From an uncultured Bacteroidales bacterium (GTDB taxonomy: Bacteria > Bacteroidota > Bacteroidia > Bacteroidales > Muribaculaceae), in the NCBI GenBank assembly GCA_946412245.1, contig CAMKGM010000007.1, positions 1-64,000 of the forward strand: a DNA stretch of 64,000 nt, written 5' to 3'. The position numbers and the translations under genes are program-made. This document shows, piece by piece, positions 52,512-61,155 of this stretch. Within the stretch, counting starts at the first letter, position 1; each line of letters opens with the position of its first letter. The notes beneath the pieces were generated by a model. It saw only the letters and a program-made list of their open reading frames with translations. It did no database searches and was not told the origin of the DNA.

Positions 52512-53135
52512 ATGAAACATTTAATAAATATAGCAATAGTATTATTTGTGACACTTTCAGCGGCTATTAACGGGCAAGCTAAAGTGGTTGACATCTATGA
52601 TTTGTCGCTTGACGAGAATCTCGAAACACCTGAAATCAAGAACGACAAGCATGCGATGCGCATCTGTGATTTTCAGCACAAATTAGCTTTGAGCTTGATA
52701 GAATCGAACTATGATGTGGAGTCGATGCGTGATGGTGAAATTTTGGTCATTACCATCACCGCTGACCAGTTGTTTGAGCCAAACGATTCGGTGCTCACAA
52801 GTCACGGAAAGGAATTGCTTAAACCCATGCTGAAATTCCTGAAGAATCCGGGTTTCTACAAGATGCTCCTTGTGATGCATAGTGACAACACCGGTTCAGA
52901 AGTATATACGATGCGCATGTCGTACAATCGCGTGAATGCCGTCTTTGACTGGTTTGACCGCAATGGCGATGTGGATTATGTAGTGCCCTATGCACTGGGC
53001 GGTAGTGATCCTTATGTGAAAAACGACTCTATGGAGAATCGTCGCAAAAACCGCCGGCTGGAAATCTATTTGGTCCCCAACACGGTGATGTTAGAGCAGG
53101 CTAAGAAAGGCAGAATTAATATCAACGCAAAATAA
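52512..53135 (+). CDS. Exported OmpA-like protein
   Basis: 207 residues from ATG 52512 (an upstream TTG at 52506 is less likely). Signal peptide ends GQAK region (about 1-24). The C-terminal 100 residues form an OmpA/MotB-like domain: the strand [20 protein letters not shown], the helix around [10 protein letters not shown], and the peptidoglycan-binding segment [11 protein letters not shown], with Arg before RRL retained ([13 protein letters not shown]). A short unknown N-terminal part precedes it. It probably links the envelope to peptidoglycan; why it sits between rimM and proS is unclear. Confidence 0.85.
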   Translation: MKHLINIAIVLFVTLSAAINGQAKVVDIYDLSLDENLETPEIKNDKHAMRICDFQHKLALSLIESNYDVESMRDGEILVITITADQLFEPNDSVLTSHGKELLKPMLKFLKNPGFYKMLLVMHSDNTGSEVYTMRMSYNRVNAVFDWFDRNGDVDYVVPYALGGSDPYVKNDSMENRRKNRRLEIYLVPNTVMLEQAKKGRININAK

Positions 53136-53170
53136 TTATCAATAAGACAACATATAAAAACACATTTGCA

Positions 53171-54652
53171 ATGGCAAAAGAACTGAAAGACTTAACGAAA
53201 CGAGCCGACAACTACTCTCAATGGTACAATGACCTGGTTATTAAGGCCGATCTTGCCGAGCAATCGGCAGTGCGCGGTTGCATGGTTATCAAGCCTTATG
53301 GTTATGCAATTTGGGAAAAAATGCAACATCATCTCGACATGATGTTCAAGGAAACAGGTGTCCAGAATGCTTATTTCCCCTTGTTAATCCCCAAATCTTT
53401 TTTAAGCCGTGAGGCCGACCATGTTAAAGGCTTTGCAAAAGAATGCGCCGTGGTCACCCACTATCGTCTGAAGACCGACCCGAATGGCACCGGCGTGATT
53501 GTAGACCCTGAAGCTCGACTTGAAGAAGAACTTATCATTCGCCCCACGAGCGAAACAATAATTTGGAATACCTATCGAAACTGGATTAACTCTTATCGCG
53601 ACCTCCCGTTGCTGGTGAACCAGTGGGCCAATGTGTTCCGTTGGGAAATGCGCACTCGCATGTTCCTGCGCACCGCTGAGTTCCTGTGGCAAGAAGGTCA
53701 CACCGCCCACGCTACAAGCGAGGAGGCGCAGGCTAAAGCCATCGAGATGCTTAACGTCTATGCCGACTTTGCCGAGAAATATATGGCACTCCCTGTTGTG
53801 AAAGGTGTGAAGACTGCCAACGAGCGTTTCGCCGGTGCTCTTGAAACCTACACCATCGAGGCAATGATGCAAGACGGTAAGGCCTTGCAGAGCGGCACCT
53901 CACACTTCCTGGGCCAGAACTTTGCCAAGGCATTTGACGTGAAATTCATCAACAAGGAGAATCAGCTTGACTATGTGTGGGCTACCTCATGGGGTGTATC
54001 GACCCGATTGATGGGTGCGCTTATCATGACTCACAGCGATGACAATGGTCTTGTTCTGCCTCCCAAATTGGCTCCCATTCAGGTTGTTATTATTCCTATT
54101 TATAAGAATGAAGAGCAGTTGAAAGTGGTTGATGCCAAGGTGCAGCCCATTGTTGACAACCTCAAGAAACTGGGTATCTCAGTGAAATATGATAATGCCG
54201 ACAACAAGCGTCCGGGCTTCAAGTTTGCCGACTATGAACTTAAAGGTGTTCCCGTGCGTTTGGTAATGGGCGCCCGTGACATTGAGAATAATACAGTCGA
54301 GGTGATGCGTCGCGATACACTTGAGAAGGAGACTGTGTCGCTCGATGGCATTGAAGATACCGTAGTCAACCTGCTTAACGACATTCAGCAAGGCATCTAC
54401 AACAAAGCGCTGAAACACCGCGAAGAATGCACCTACACTGTAGATACTTGGGAAGATTTCAAAGCTCAGATTGAAAAGGGTGGTTTTGTTCTGGCACACT
54501 GGGACGGCACCACTGAGACCGAGGAGAAAATCAAGGAAGAGACTAAGGCTACCATTCGATGCATCCCCATGGATTCAAAACCTGAAGAGGGTAAATGCAT
54601 CTACACCGGCAAACCCAGTCACCGTCGTGTGATTTTTGCTCGCAACTACTAA
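53171..54652 (+). CDS. proS: Prolyl-tRNA synthetase (short, eukaryote/archaea-like type)
   Basis: 493 residues, without the editing insert of the bacterial (about 570) type. Class II motifs: [10 protein letters not shown] region (motif 1), [27 protein letters not shown] split (motif 2), and [12 protein letters not shown] (motif 3), then an anticodon-binding domain (IQVVIIPIY) and a C-terminal domain with VIFARNY, the usual terminal Tyr. Charges tRNA-Pro. A hairpin overlaps the end of the convergent yraN gene at 54713-54738. Confidence 0.95.
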   Translation: MAKELKDLTKRADNYSQWYNDLVIKADLAEQSAVRGCMVIKPYGYAIWEKMQHHLDMMFKETGVQNAYFPLLIPKSFLSREADHVKGFAKECAVVTHYRLKTDPNGTGVIVDPEARLEEELIIRPTSETIIWNTYRNWINSYRDLPLLVNQWANVFRWEMRTRMFLRTAEFLWQEGHTAHATSEEAQAKAIEMLNVYADFAEKYMALPVVKGVKTANERFAGALETYTIEAMMQDGKALQSGTSHFLGQNFAKAFDVKFINKENQLDYVWATSWGVSTRLMGALIMTHSDDNGLVLPPKLAPIQVVIIPIYKNEEQLKVVDAKVQPIVDNLKKLGISVKYDNADNKRPGFKFADYELKGVPVRLVMGARDIENNTVEVMRRDTLEKETVSLDGIEDTVVNLLNDIQQGIYNKALKHREECTYTVDTWEDFKAQIEKGGFVLAHWDGTTETEEKIKEETKATIRCIPMDSKPEEGKCIYTGKPSHRRVIFARNY

Positions 54653-54712
54653 GATTTTGTAGATTAGGAATATGTGCTGAAATTTTAAATAATTACAGAT
54701 TTATAAAAATGT

Positions 54713-54738
54713 AATGGGCGGATTTAAATCCGTCCATT
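54713..54738. terminator. Hairpin between proS and yraN
   Basis: AATGG (54713-54717) and GATTT (54721-54725) pair with AAATC (54726-54730) and CCATT (54734-54738), an almost perfect palindrome of 26 bases. It contains the yraN stop codon and probably serves both convergent genes. Confidence 0.7.
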
Positions 54739-55107
54739 ATATGTTTTGAGAGGTGGCATGATGGCATCAGGGAAGAACTCAATTTTTGGGTTGTCGGGCG
54801 AGCCTATGATAAAAAGCACATCAAACTGTACTTCAAGGTTCGTCTTGACATAGTTTATATAGGCATTACCGGCAGCGACCAGATTCCGAATCTTCTTGTC
54901 GTTAATGGCTGTGGCCGGATCAAAAGTTTCTTCAGAAGATCGTGATTTAACCTCCACGATGTGAAGCCGGCCGGGAGTTTCGGCAATGATATCAATCTCA
55001 AGATGACCTATTCTCCAGTTAGATTCACGGACAATCATTCCTTGCTTCATGAGAAATTCACGAGCGATTCTTTCGCCTTCGATTCCGAAAAGATTGTGTA
55101 GAGCCAT
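54724..55107 (-). CDS. YraN/UPF0102 family protein
   Basis: 127 residues. GIEGERIAREFLMKQG and the nuclease-like core DIIAETPGRLHIVEVKSRSS contain the D-ExK arrangement of PD-(D/E)xK enzymes. Family members bind or may cut branched DNA; function not settled. Position directly after dprA is common in Bacteroidota and fits a recombination-related role. Confidence 0.88.
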   Translation of the reverse strand: MALHNLFGIEGERIAREFLMKQGMIVRESNWRIGHLEIDIIAETPGRLHIVEVKSRSSEETFDPATAINDKKIRNLVAAGNAYINYVKTNLEVQFDVLFIIGSPDNPKIEFFPDAIMPPLKTYNGRI

Positions 55108-55138
55108 AATGTTGAAAATCTGGTAAATAAATTACAAA

Positions 55139-56248
55139 CTATAAAGCGATGGTATAACGACATCCGGGCAGGGTGTCAATGATGCCACGGCATTCAAGAT
55201 CAACGAGCATACTCATCACACGATACACAGGCCAGCCCAGTTGTTGGGTCAGTTCATTGACATGGATGTCACCCTTGTTTTTAATAGCGTCGACAATGGC
55301 CTGTTCGTCGTCATTGAGTTGTGGGAACAGTTCTAACTCCACATTCTTGCGGTCGCGCACTTGCCAATTCATGGCTTTGAGCAGATCGTCGGCACAAGTG
55401 ATTAGTGCCGCTTGATTGTTTGCTATCAGGCGATTGCATCCTTTAGAATATTCGTCGTTGATGCGTCCCGGCAATGCAAAGACATCGCGATTGTAACTTG
55501 TGGCAATATTGGCTGTGATGAGCGAGCCGCCCTTATTGGCCGACTCAACGATGACGGTGCAGTCGCTCAATGCAGCTATGATGCGATTGCGAGCCACAAA
55601 GTTGCCCTTATGAATCTCGTCTTGCGAAGTGTAGTCAGTAACGATGGCACCCCCTTGCTTGACAATTGCCGCCGCGTCGTTGCGGTGATTGCTCGGATAA
55701 ATCTTGTTGAGTCCGCGTGCTTGCACGCCCACAGTTGCCACGCCATGACGTAGCGAAGCGCGGTGCGCCGCAATATCAATGCCATAGGCTAGTCCGCTGA
55801 CAATCACCACATCAGGCATCGATGCAGCCAGATCGGCAATGAGAGAGTCACAAAAACGACGACCATATTCAGTGGCATGGCGGGTGCCTACAATGCTCAC
55901 CATGTGTTGCGCACTGAGGTTGCATTTTCCTGTGGAATAGAGCATGATGGGTGCGTCAGTGGCCTGAGTGAGTCTGGTGGGGTAGTTGTCGTCAAGAAAA
56001 TAGGTCGTGTTAATGTGGTTTTCATTGACAAAATCAAGTTCACGCCGTGCTTTTTCAAGGCAAGCCTTGCGATAGGAAGACTCGTGAATTTTAGACCGAG
56101 AGCCAATGATGCGCATCAGTTGCGACTCACTCATGTCAAAAAACTCTTGCTCTGACGGAATTACATCAAGAATCTTTCGTGCAAGGTCGTAGCCCATGCC
56201 GCGAATTGAGGCAAAAGCGATACGGTAGGTGAGCTGATCGTAGTTCAT
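55139..56248 (-). CDS. dprA: DNA-processing protein DprA
   Basis: 369 residues. An N-terminal SAM-like domain (about 1-70), the extended Rossmann core with VSIVGTRHATEYGRRF, VVSGLAYGIDIAAHRASL, NRIIAALSDCTVIVESA, and a C-terminal DML1-like winged helix (about 305-365). DprA loads RecA on incoming single-stranded DNA during transformation. Its start overlaps the thioesterase gene by 4 bases. Confidence 0.95.
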   Translation of the reverse strand: MNYDQLTYRIAFASIRGMGYDLARKILDVIPSEQEFFDMSESQLMRIIGSRSKIHESSYRKACLEKARRELDFVNENHINTTYFLDDNYPTRLTQATDAPIMLYSTGKCNLSAQHMVSIVGTRHATEYGRRFCDSLIADLAASMPDVVIVSGLAYGIDIAAHRASLRHGVATVGVQARGLNKIYPSNHRNDAAAIVKQGGAIVTDYTSQDEIHKGNFVARNRIIAALSDCTVIVESANKGGSLITANIATSYNRDVFALPGRINDEYSKGCNRLIANNQAALITCADDLLKAMNWQVRDRKNVELELFPQLNDDEQAIVDAIKNKGDIHVNELTQQLGWPVYRVMSMLVDLECRGIIDTLPGCRYTIAL

Positions 56249-56649
56249 TTCAGATAGTTTTTAAAGACTTCCTTAAAACGCTCGCCGCGGCTCAATTTTC
56301 CGTTTTCGAGCGCAATGATTGTAACGATAGCGTGAACCGAAAGTTCGCCGGAATCCTTATCAAACAAGTCTTGGTGGAAAATGAATCGCACGCCTTGGGA
56401 TTCAACCCATAATCGGCTGATGATTGTTTCGCCACTACGCATGGGTCTACGATAGTCGGCCTCAATGCGGCTCAACATGGGCACGATGCCCTCGTCACGC
56501 ATTTGTTGGAATGAAAAACCGGCCATCTCGCAAAAACAGTGGCGAGTGTACTCCAAGTAGTGTAGATAGTTGGCGTTGTTTACAACTCCTTCAGCATCAA
56601 GTTCATAGTCGCGAACTTTTATTTCTTTTGAATAGATATACTCGTCCAT
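56245..56649 (-). CDS. YbgC-like acyl-CoA thioesterase (hotdog fold)
   Basis: 134 residues from ATG 56649; the longer frame to a TTG at 56670 overlaps the -7 box and is rejected. The catalytic-type motif VRDYELDAEGVVNNANYL (Asp of YELDAxGVVNN) and YLEYTRHCFCEMAG identify the 4-hydroxybenzoyl-CoA thioesterase group. Substrate unknown. First gene of the thioesterase-dprA-yraN run. Confidence 0.9.
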   Translation of the reverse strand: MDEYIYSKEIKVRDYELDAEGVVNNANYLHYLEYTRHCFCEMAGFSFQQMRDEGIVPMLSRIEADYRRPMRSGETIISRLWVESQGVRFIFHQDLFDKDSGELSVHAIVTIIALENGKLSRGERFKEVFKNYLK

Positions 56650-56667
56650 TTTACAATTTTTAGAATT

Positions 56668-56675
56668 CAAAGTTA
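56668..56675 (-). promoter_or_regulatory. -7 box of the thioesterase operon
   Basis: Minus-strand TAACTTTG, exact TAnnTTTG, 19 bases before ATG 56649. Confidence 0.65.
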
Positions 56676-56683
56676 CAACAAAT

Positions 56684-56714
56684 TTTGATATTAATAAGGT
56701 GTTTTGTAATTTTG
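56684..56714 (+). promoter_or_regulatory. Promoter of the DUF5675 gene (copy 1 of a duplicated promoter)
   Basis: TTTG (56684-56687), 19 bases, TAATTTTG (56707-56714). The 26 bases at 56700-56725 recur exactly at 57294-57319. Confidence 0.75.
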
Positions 56715-56764
56715 AAGTCTAAAAAAAACAATATTAATGATTATAAAGCGTTTTTATCTTGCTT

Positions 56765-57262
56765 ATGAGACACATTCTGAATTATATTCCATTTCATTTG
56801 CCGGCACCCAAAATTATCATGCGTCGCACGCATAGCAGAGAAAAATATTGTATTTCACATTTGTTTGACGCTAAAAACAATGAGTATATCTGTGATGCGA
56901 TAGAAGATACTATTCGCGATACAAATCACAACGGAAAGATTGATCAGCATGAAACTAAAGTGTATGGCGAAACGGCGATTCCGTGCGGTAAGTATTATGT
57001 GACCTTTGCGAAGACCAAACTTAAGATTGGTAAGAAGGCACGTCATGGCTGCATACCGCTGCTTCATGGGGTGGATTCCTTCACGTTCATTCGTATTCAT
57101 CCTGGCCTAACAGAGAAAAATTCAGAAGGTTGCATTCTGTTAGGTTACAATCGTGAACCTGGCAGGATTGAAGATTCAGAGAATACTTGTCTTAAATTCT
57201 ATGAAAGGATGAGGTATCGTCCATTTTGGTTAATTATCAATGATGATTTATCAGATGAATAA
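56765..57262 (+). CDS. DUF5675 family protein
   Basis: 165 residues from ATG 56765 (TTG 56759 is also possible). No clear signal peptide. RRTHSREKYCISHLF, then a conserved ETAIPCGKYYVTF and IRIHPGLTEKNSEGCILLG, where HPG...EGCILLG is the family core with a His-Cys arrangement recalling L,D-transpeptidase-like folds. Related proteins are found in phage and bacteria with unknown function. An insert with DTIRDTNHNGKIDQHETKV looks like an EF-hand (DTNHNGKIDQHE), an unusual calcium-binding-like loop in this family. Confidence 0.8.
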   Translation: MRHILNYIPFHLPAPKIIMRRTHSREKYCISHLFDAKNNEYICDAIEDTIRDTNHNGKIDQHETKVYGETAIPCGKYYVTFAKTKLKIGKKARHGCIPLLHGVDSFTFIRIHPGLTEKNSEGCILLGYNREPGRIEDSENTCLKFYERMRYRPFWLIINDDLSDE

Positions 57263-57293
57263 TAATTCAAGTTTTTTGATGATGTTTGTAAAT

Positions 57294-57319
57294 TGTTTTG
57301 TAATTTTGAAGTCTAAAAA
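57294..57319 (+). promoter_or_regulatory. Promoter of the Ntn-hydrolase gene (copy 2 of a duplicated promoter)
   Basis: Contains TAATTTTG (57301-57308), with TTTG at 57275-57278 about 22 bases upstream. Its 26 bases are identical to 56700-56725. Confidence 0.75.
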
Positions 57320-57335
57320 CTAAATATTTTGATTA

Positions 57336-58457
57336 ATGAAAAAGCAATTTTTGACCCTGCTACTACTGATGTCAGTGATGAGTGCGTGGGCATGCACATC
57401 AGCAATCGTGTCAGGTCGATTGACCGCCAACGGCCGTCCGATGCTGTGGAAGAACCGTGATACAGGTGACCAGAACAATCGCGTTGAACGCAAGATTGCA
57501 ACAAAAGGCAAATTTGAGTTCATTGCCGTGTTTGATTCTCGTGATTATAAAGATAGTGCGGCATGGATGGGCTTCAATGAGAAAGGCTTTGCCATTATGA
57601 ACACCGCCTCCTATAACCTGAACAAAGACAATGTGAAGGAAAAGGATATGGACAAGGAGGGTGTTGTGATGAAAAAAGCGCTTGAGGAGTGCGTTACTGT
57701 CGATGATTTTGAGGCATTGCTCAACAAATTGAAAAAGCCGCTTGGCGTGGAGGCCAACTTCGGCGTAATCGATGCTCAAGGTAATGGTGCCTATTTTGAA
57801 ACCGGCAATTATTCTTACAGGAAATATGATTTGAAAGATGCTCCTAATGGCATCTTGACTCGCACAAACTATTCTTATAGCGGCCGCCCTGACGAAGGCT
57901 ATGGTTACATTCGCGAGCAAAATGAGCTGCATCTGCTCGCCCGTCACATTACTGCTCGTGACTTGACACCGGCAGTATTTACTGAAGAGTTGTCGCGCAC
58001 ATTTTATCATAGCAAGCTTAATAAGGACTTCACTTATAGTGGCGTGCGCTGGATTGTCGATCAGGATTTCATACCGCGCCGCATATCTACTGCCACTATG
58101 GTCATTGAAGGTGTGCTGCCGGGTGAAGATGCCTCGTTGACAACCATGTGGATTGGACTGGGATATGTGCCATGCAGTGAAATTCGCGCGGTGTGGACCG
58201 GTGAAGGCGGTCTCCCCGTTGAGTTGACCGGAAGTGGCAAAAACCGACACTCGCAATTGAGCGATGAGGCTCAAAAACGCAAGAATGAAGTTTTCTCGAC
58301 TCGCCGCGGAAATGGCGAGCATTACATCGATTTGTCAAAACTCTATAATGTAGAGGGGACCGGATATTGCCAACAATTGATACCTAAAAATATGGAAACT
58401 TATCGCTTGGGTTACGAAGAATTGGAACGTCGTCGCCAAGCACTAAAACAACATTAA
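57336..58457 (+). CDS. Secreted Ntn hydrolase (C45/carcinine hydrolase-like)
   Basis: 373 residues. The signal peptide ends WA, placing Cys20 (ACTSAIVSG) as the first residue of the mature enzyme; an N-terminal Cys is the catalytic nucleophile of this class, so signal removal would also activate the enzyme. Following motifs: RPMLWKNRDTGD (the Asn-Arg-Asp of the active site), GFNEKGFAIMNTAS, and NFGVIDAQGNGAYFETGNY. Relatives hydrolyse amide bonds of small acylated amines or act as acyltransferases; the substrate here is unknown. The periplasm or cell surface is the likely site. Confidence 0.82.
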   Translation: MKKQFLTLLLLMSVMSAWACTSAIVSGRLTANGRPMLWKNRDTGDQNNRVERKIATKGKFEFIAVFDSRDYKDSAAWMGFNEKGFAIMNTASYNLNKDNVKEKDMDKEGVVMKKALEECVTVDDFEALLNKLKKPLGVEANFGVIDAQGNGAYFETGNYSYRKYDLKDAPNGILTRTNYSYSGRPDEGYGYIREQNELHLLARHITARDLTPAVFTEELSRTFYHSKLNKDFTYSGVRWIVDQDFIPRRISTATMVIEGVLPGEDASLTTMWIGLGYVPCSEIRAVWTGEGGLPVELTGSGKNRHSQLSDEAQKRKNEVFSTRRGNGEHYIDLSKLYNVEGTGYCQQLIPKNMETYRLGYEELERRRQALKQH

Positions 58458-58475
58458 AACACACAAAAAACGATT

Positions 58476-58862
58476 ATGAGCTTATTATCTTCCGGTGTCA
58501 TTACCATACTCTTGCTGATTGTGTCGAATGTGTTGATGACCTTCGCTTGGTATGGACACTTGAAATTACAAAGTATGGGAGTCACCACAAATTGGCCGCT
58601 GATAACGGTCATCTTGTTTTCGTGGGGAATTGCTTTTTTTGAGTATTTATGTATGGTTCCGGCCAATCGCATTGGCTATATAGAGAACGGAGGCACCTTC
58701 TCACTCATGCAACTGAAGGTGGTGCAAGAGGTTATCTCACTCTCGGTTTTCACCATCTTTGTAGTGCTGTTTTTCAAAGGCGAAGCATTGCACTGGAATC
58801 ATTTTGTGGCATTCCTGCTCCTGGTTGGCGCAGTTTTCTTTGCCTTCCTTGACTCAAAATAG
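58476..58862 (+). CDS. DMT-superfamily small membrane protein (DUF486)
   Basis: 128 residues, four membrane helices (about 5-27, 38-58, 73-98 and 104-124). LLIVSNVLMTFAWYGHLK, AFFEYLCMVPANRIGY and TFSLMQLKVVQEVISLSVF are the DUF486 pattern. It resembles half of a drug/metabolite exporter and would pair as a dimer; substrate unknown. 18 bases after the hydrolase gene. Confidence 0.87.
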   Translation: MSLLSSGVITILLLIVSNVLMTFAWYGHLKLQSMGVTTNWPLITVILFSWGIAFFEYLCMVPANRIGYIENGGTFSLMQLKVVQEVISLSVFTIFVVLFFKGEALHWNHFVAFLLLVGAVFFAFLDSK

Positions 58863-58896
58863 TCCTAAAGCCACTCCATAAATCAGAAAAATTCAT

Positions 58897-58904
58897 TATT
58901 TTTG
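58897..58904 (+). promoter_or_regulatory. -7 box of the wecB operon
   Basis: TATTTTTG, exact TAnnTTTG, 22 bases before ATG 58927. Confidence 0.65.
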
Positions 58905-58926
58905 CAGAAAAGAAAAAATAACCAAC

Positions 58927-60084
58927 ATGAAAAAGATAATGCTAGTTTTTGGCACTCGTCCTGAGGCCATCAAGATGGCTCCGCTGGTGAAGGAGCTGGA
59001 AAAACATAATAACCAGATTGAGACCATCGTGTGCGTTACCGGACAACATCGTGAGATGCTTGACCAGGTGCTTGAAATTTTCGAGATTAAGCCCGACTAT
59101 GACTTGAACATTATGAAAGCTGGCCAAAACTTGTACGATGTGACCACGCGTGTTCTGTTGGGAATGCGTGAAGTACTTGAAAAAGAGCGTCCTGACGTGG
59201 TGTTGGTGCATGGCGACACTACTACAAGCACAGCGGCTGCCCTTGCCACATTCTATCAGCAAATACCGGTTGGTCATGTGGAGGCAGGCTTGCGCACACA
59301 CAACATCTACAGCCCATGGCCTGAGGAAATGAACCGCCAGTTGACCGGACGGCTCACCACTTATCATTTCGCCCCCACACCCTTGAGCCGACAGAATCTG
59401 CTCAACGAAGGAGTGCCCGATGACCATATAACCGTGACCGGTAACACTGTGATTGATGCCCTGCATATGGTCATCAACAAGATTAAGAATAACTCATCGC
59501 TTGAGGCCGATTTGAAACAGCACCTTGCCGCTGAGGGTTATAACATTGACCGCTTGAGTGACGGCAAGCGTCGCATGGTGCTCATCACAGGCCACAGGCG
59601 TGAGAACTTTGGTGAGGGCTTCCTGAACATTTGCAATGCTATCAAGACGCTTAAGGAGAAGTATCAAGATGTGGACTTCGTCTATCCTATGCATCTCAAT
59701 CCCAACGTGCGCCGTCCCATTCACGAGATATTCGGTGACGATTTGAGTGACCTGGGAAACATGTTCTTCATTGAACCGCTGGAATATCTGAGTTTTGTCT
59801 TTTTGATGGAAAAATCGCACATTGTGCTTACTGACAGTGGTGGCATACAAGAAGAAGCCCCGGGTATTGGCAAGCCTGTGCTGGTGATGCGTGACACTAC
59901 CGAGCGTCCTGAAGCCCTTGACGCCGGTACAGTGGTGCTTGTTGGTACTGACTATGACAAAATTGTTAATAATGTGTCACTGCTACTTGACGACACTGCT
60001 GCCTATGAACGCATGAGCCGTGCCAATAATCCCTATGGCGACGGACTGGCAAGCGGACGCATTGTAAACGAATTAATGAAATAA
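58927..60084 (+). CDS. wecB: UDP-N-acetylglucosamine 2-epimerase (non-hydrolysing)
   Basis: 385 residues. [47 protein letters not shown] and the late [13 protein letters not shown] are the family signatures with catalytic Asp/Glu/His. It makes UDP-ManNAc for surface polysaccharide. First gene of wecB-galE-flippase-glycosyltransferase. Confidence 0.96.
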   Translation: MKKIMLVFGTRPEAIKMAPLVKELEKHNNQIETIVCVTGQHREMLDQVLEIFEIKPDYDLNIMKAGQNLYDVTTRVLLGMREVLEKERPDVVLVHGDTTTSTAAALATFYQQIPVGHVEAGLRTHNIYSPWPEEMNRQLTGRLTTYHFAPTPLSRQNLLNEGVPDDHITVTGNTVIDALHMVINKIKNNSSLEADLKQHLAAEGYNIDRLSDGKRRMVLITGHRRENFGEGFLNICNAIKTLKEKYQDVDFVYPMHLNPNVRRPIHEIFGDDLSDLGNMFFIEPLEYLSFVFLMEKSHIVLTDSGGIQEEAPGIGKPVLVMRDTTERPEALDAGTVVLVGTDYDKIVNNVSLLLDDTAAYERMSRANNPYGDGLASGRIVNELMK

Positions 60085-60110
60085 ATAACAGACAAAATAC
60101 CTACTTTTTT

Positions 60111-61145
60111 ATGGCAAAGAAAATTTTGGTAACAGGTGGAACCGGTTTTATCGGTTCGCACACCACCGTAGAACTGCAACTGGCCGGTTATGAAGTGGTG
60201 ATTATTGATAACTTATCAAACAGCAATCGCGAAGTGCTTGACGGCATTGAGAAGATTACCGGCATTAGGCCTGTTTTTGTTGAGGGCGACTGCACCGACA
60301 TCAACACATTACACAAACTGTTCACTGAGAATCCCGGCATTGATGGCATCATCAATTTCGCGGCAAGCAAAGCAGTGGGTGAATCGGTTCAAAAACCCAT
60401 TATGTATTATCGCAACAACTTGAACATTCTGCTCAATTTGCTTGAACTGATGCCCGTATACGGTGTGAAAGGCTTTGTGTTCTCGTCGTCGTGTACAGTC
60501 TATGGCGAGCCTGACCAGAACCCAATAACCGAGAGCGCTCCGACCAAGAAGGCGACCTCGCCTTATGGTGCCACCAAGCAGATATGTGAGGATATAATTG
60601 CCGACTTCATCAAATCCGGTGCCCCCATCAAGGCCATTCTGCTGCGCTACTTCAACCCGATTGGTGCTCACCCAAGCGCTGAAATAGGGGAGTTGCCTAA
60701 CGGAGTGCCGCAGAACCTTGTGCCGTATTTGACCCAAACGGCCATAGGTATTCGTCCCATGCTCAACGTGTTTGGAAACGACTATAATACACCTGACGGA
60801 TTCTGCATTCGCGACTTCATCAATGTGGTTGATTTGGCCAAGGCTCATGTCAAAGCACTGGAGCGTATGCTCGAAGACAAGAGCGATGAGGCCCTTGAGG
60901 TGTTCAACATCGGAACCGGCAACGGACTTTCGGTCATGCAACTCATCACTGCCTTTGAGAAAGCGACAGGAGTGAAAGTGCCTTACAAGATTGTTGGCCG
61001 TCGTGAGGGTGATATTGAACAAATCTGGGCCGACCCCAAACGCGCCAATGAGGTGCTGGGATGGAAGGCAGAGGAAACGATTGAAGACACGATGCTCAGT
61101 GCCTGGAAGTGGCAGCAACGACTGCGCGAACGCGGCATCATGTAA
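60111..61145 (+). CDS. galE: UDP-glucose 4-epimerase
   Basis: 344 residues. The NAD-binding loop GGTGFIGSHT, the catalytic SSSCTVYGEP (Ser) and SPYGATKQICE (YxxxK), and the substrate region LRYFNPIGAHPSA. It interconverts UDP-glucose and UDP-galactose (or the GlcNAc pair). 26 bases after wecB; 10 before the flippase. Confidence 0.96.
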   Translation: MAKKILVTGGTGFIGSHTTVELQLAGYEVVIIDNLSNSNREVLDGIEKITGIRPVFVEGDCTDINTLHKLFTENPGIDGIINFAASKAVGESVQKPIMYYRNNLNILLNLLELMPVYGVKGFVFSSSCTVYGEPDQNPITESAPTKKATSPYGATKQICEDIIADFIKSGAPIKAILLRYFNPIGAHPSAEIGELPNGVPQNLVPYLTQTAIGIRPMLNVFGNDYNTPDGFCIRDFINVVDLAKAHVKALERMLEDKSDEALEVFNIGTGNGLSVMQLITAFEKATGVKVPYKIVGRREGDIEQIWADPKRANEVLGWKAEETIEDTMLSAWKWQQRLRERGIM

Positions 61146-61155
61146 TTGACTTACA

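Noticed and set aside
57411-58322. A 303-codon minus-strand open frame
   Set aside because: Antisense to the Ntn hydrolase gene, which has a signal peptide, nucleophile Cys and its own promoter.
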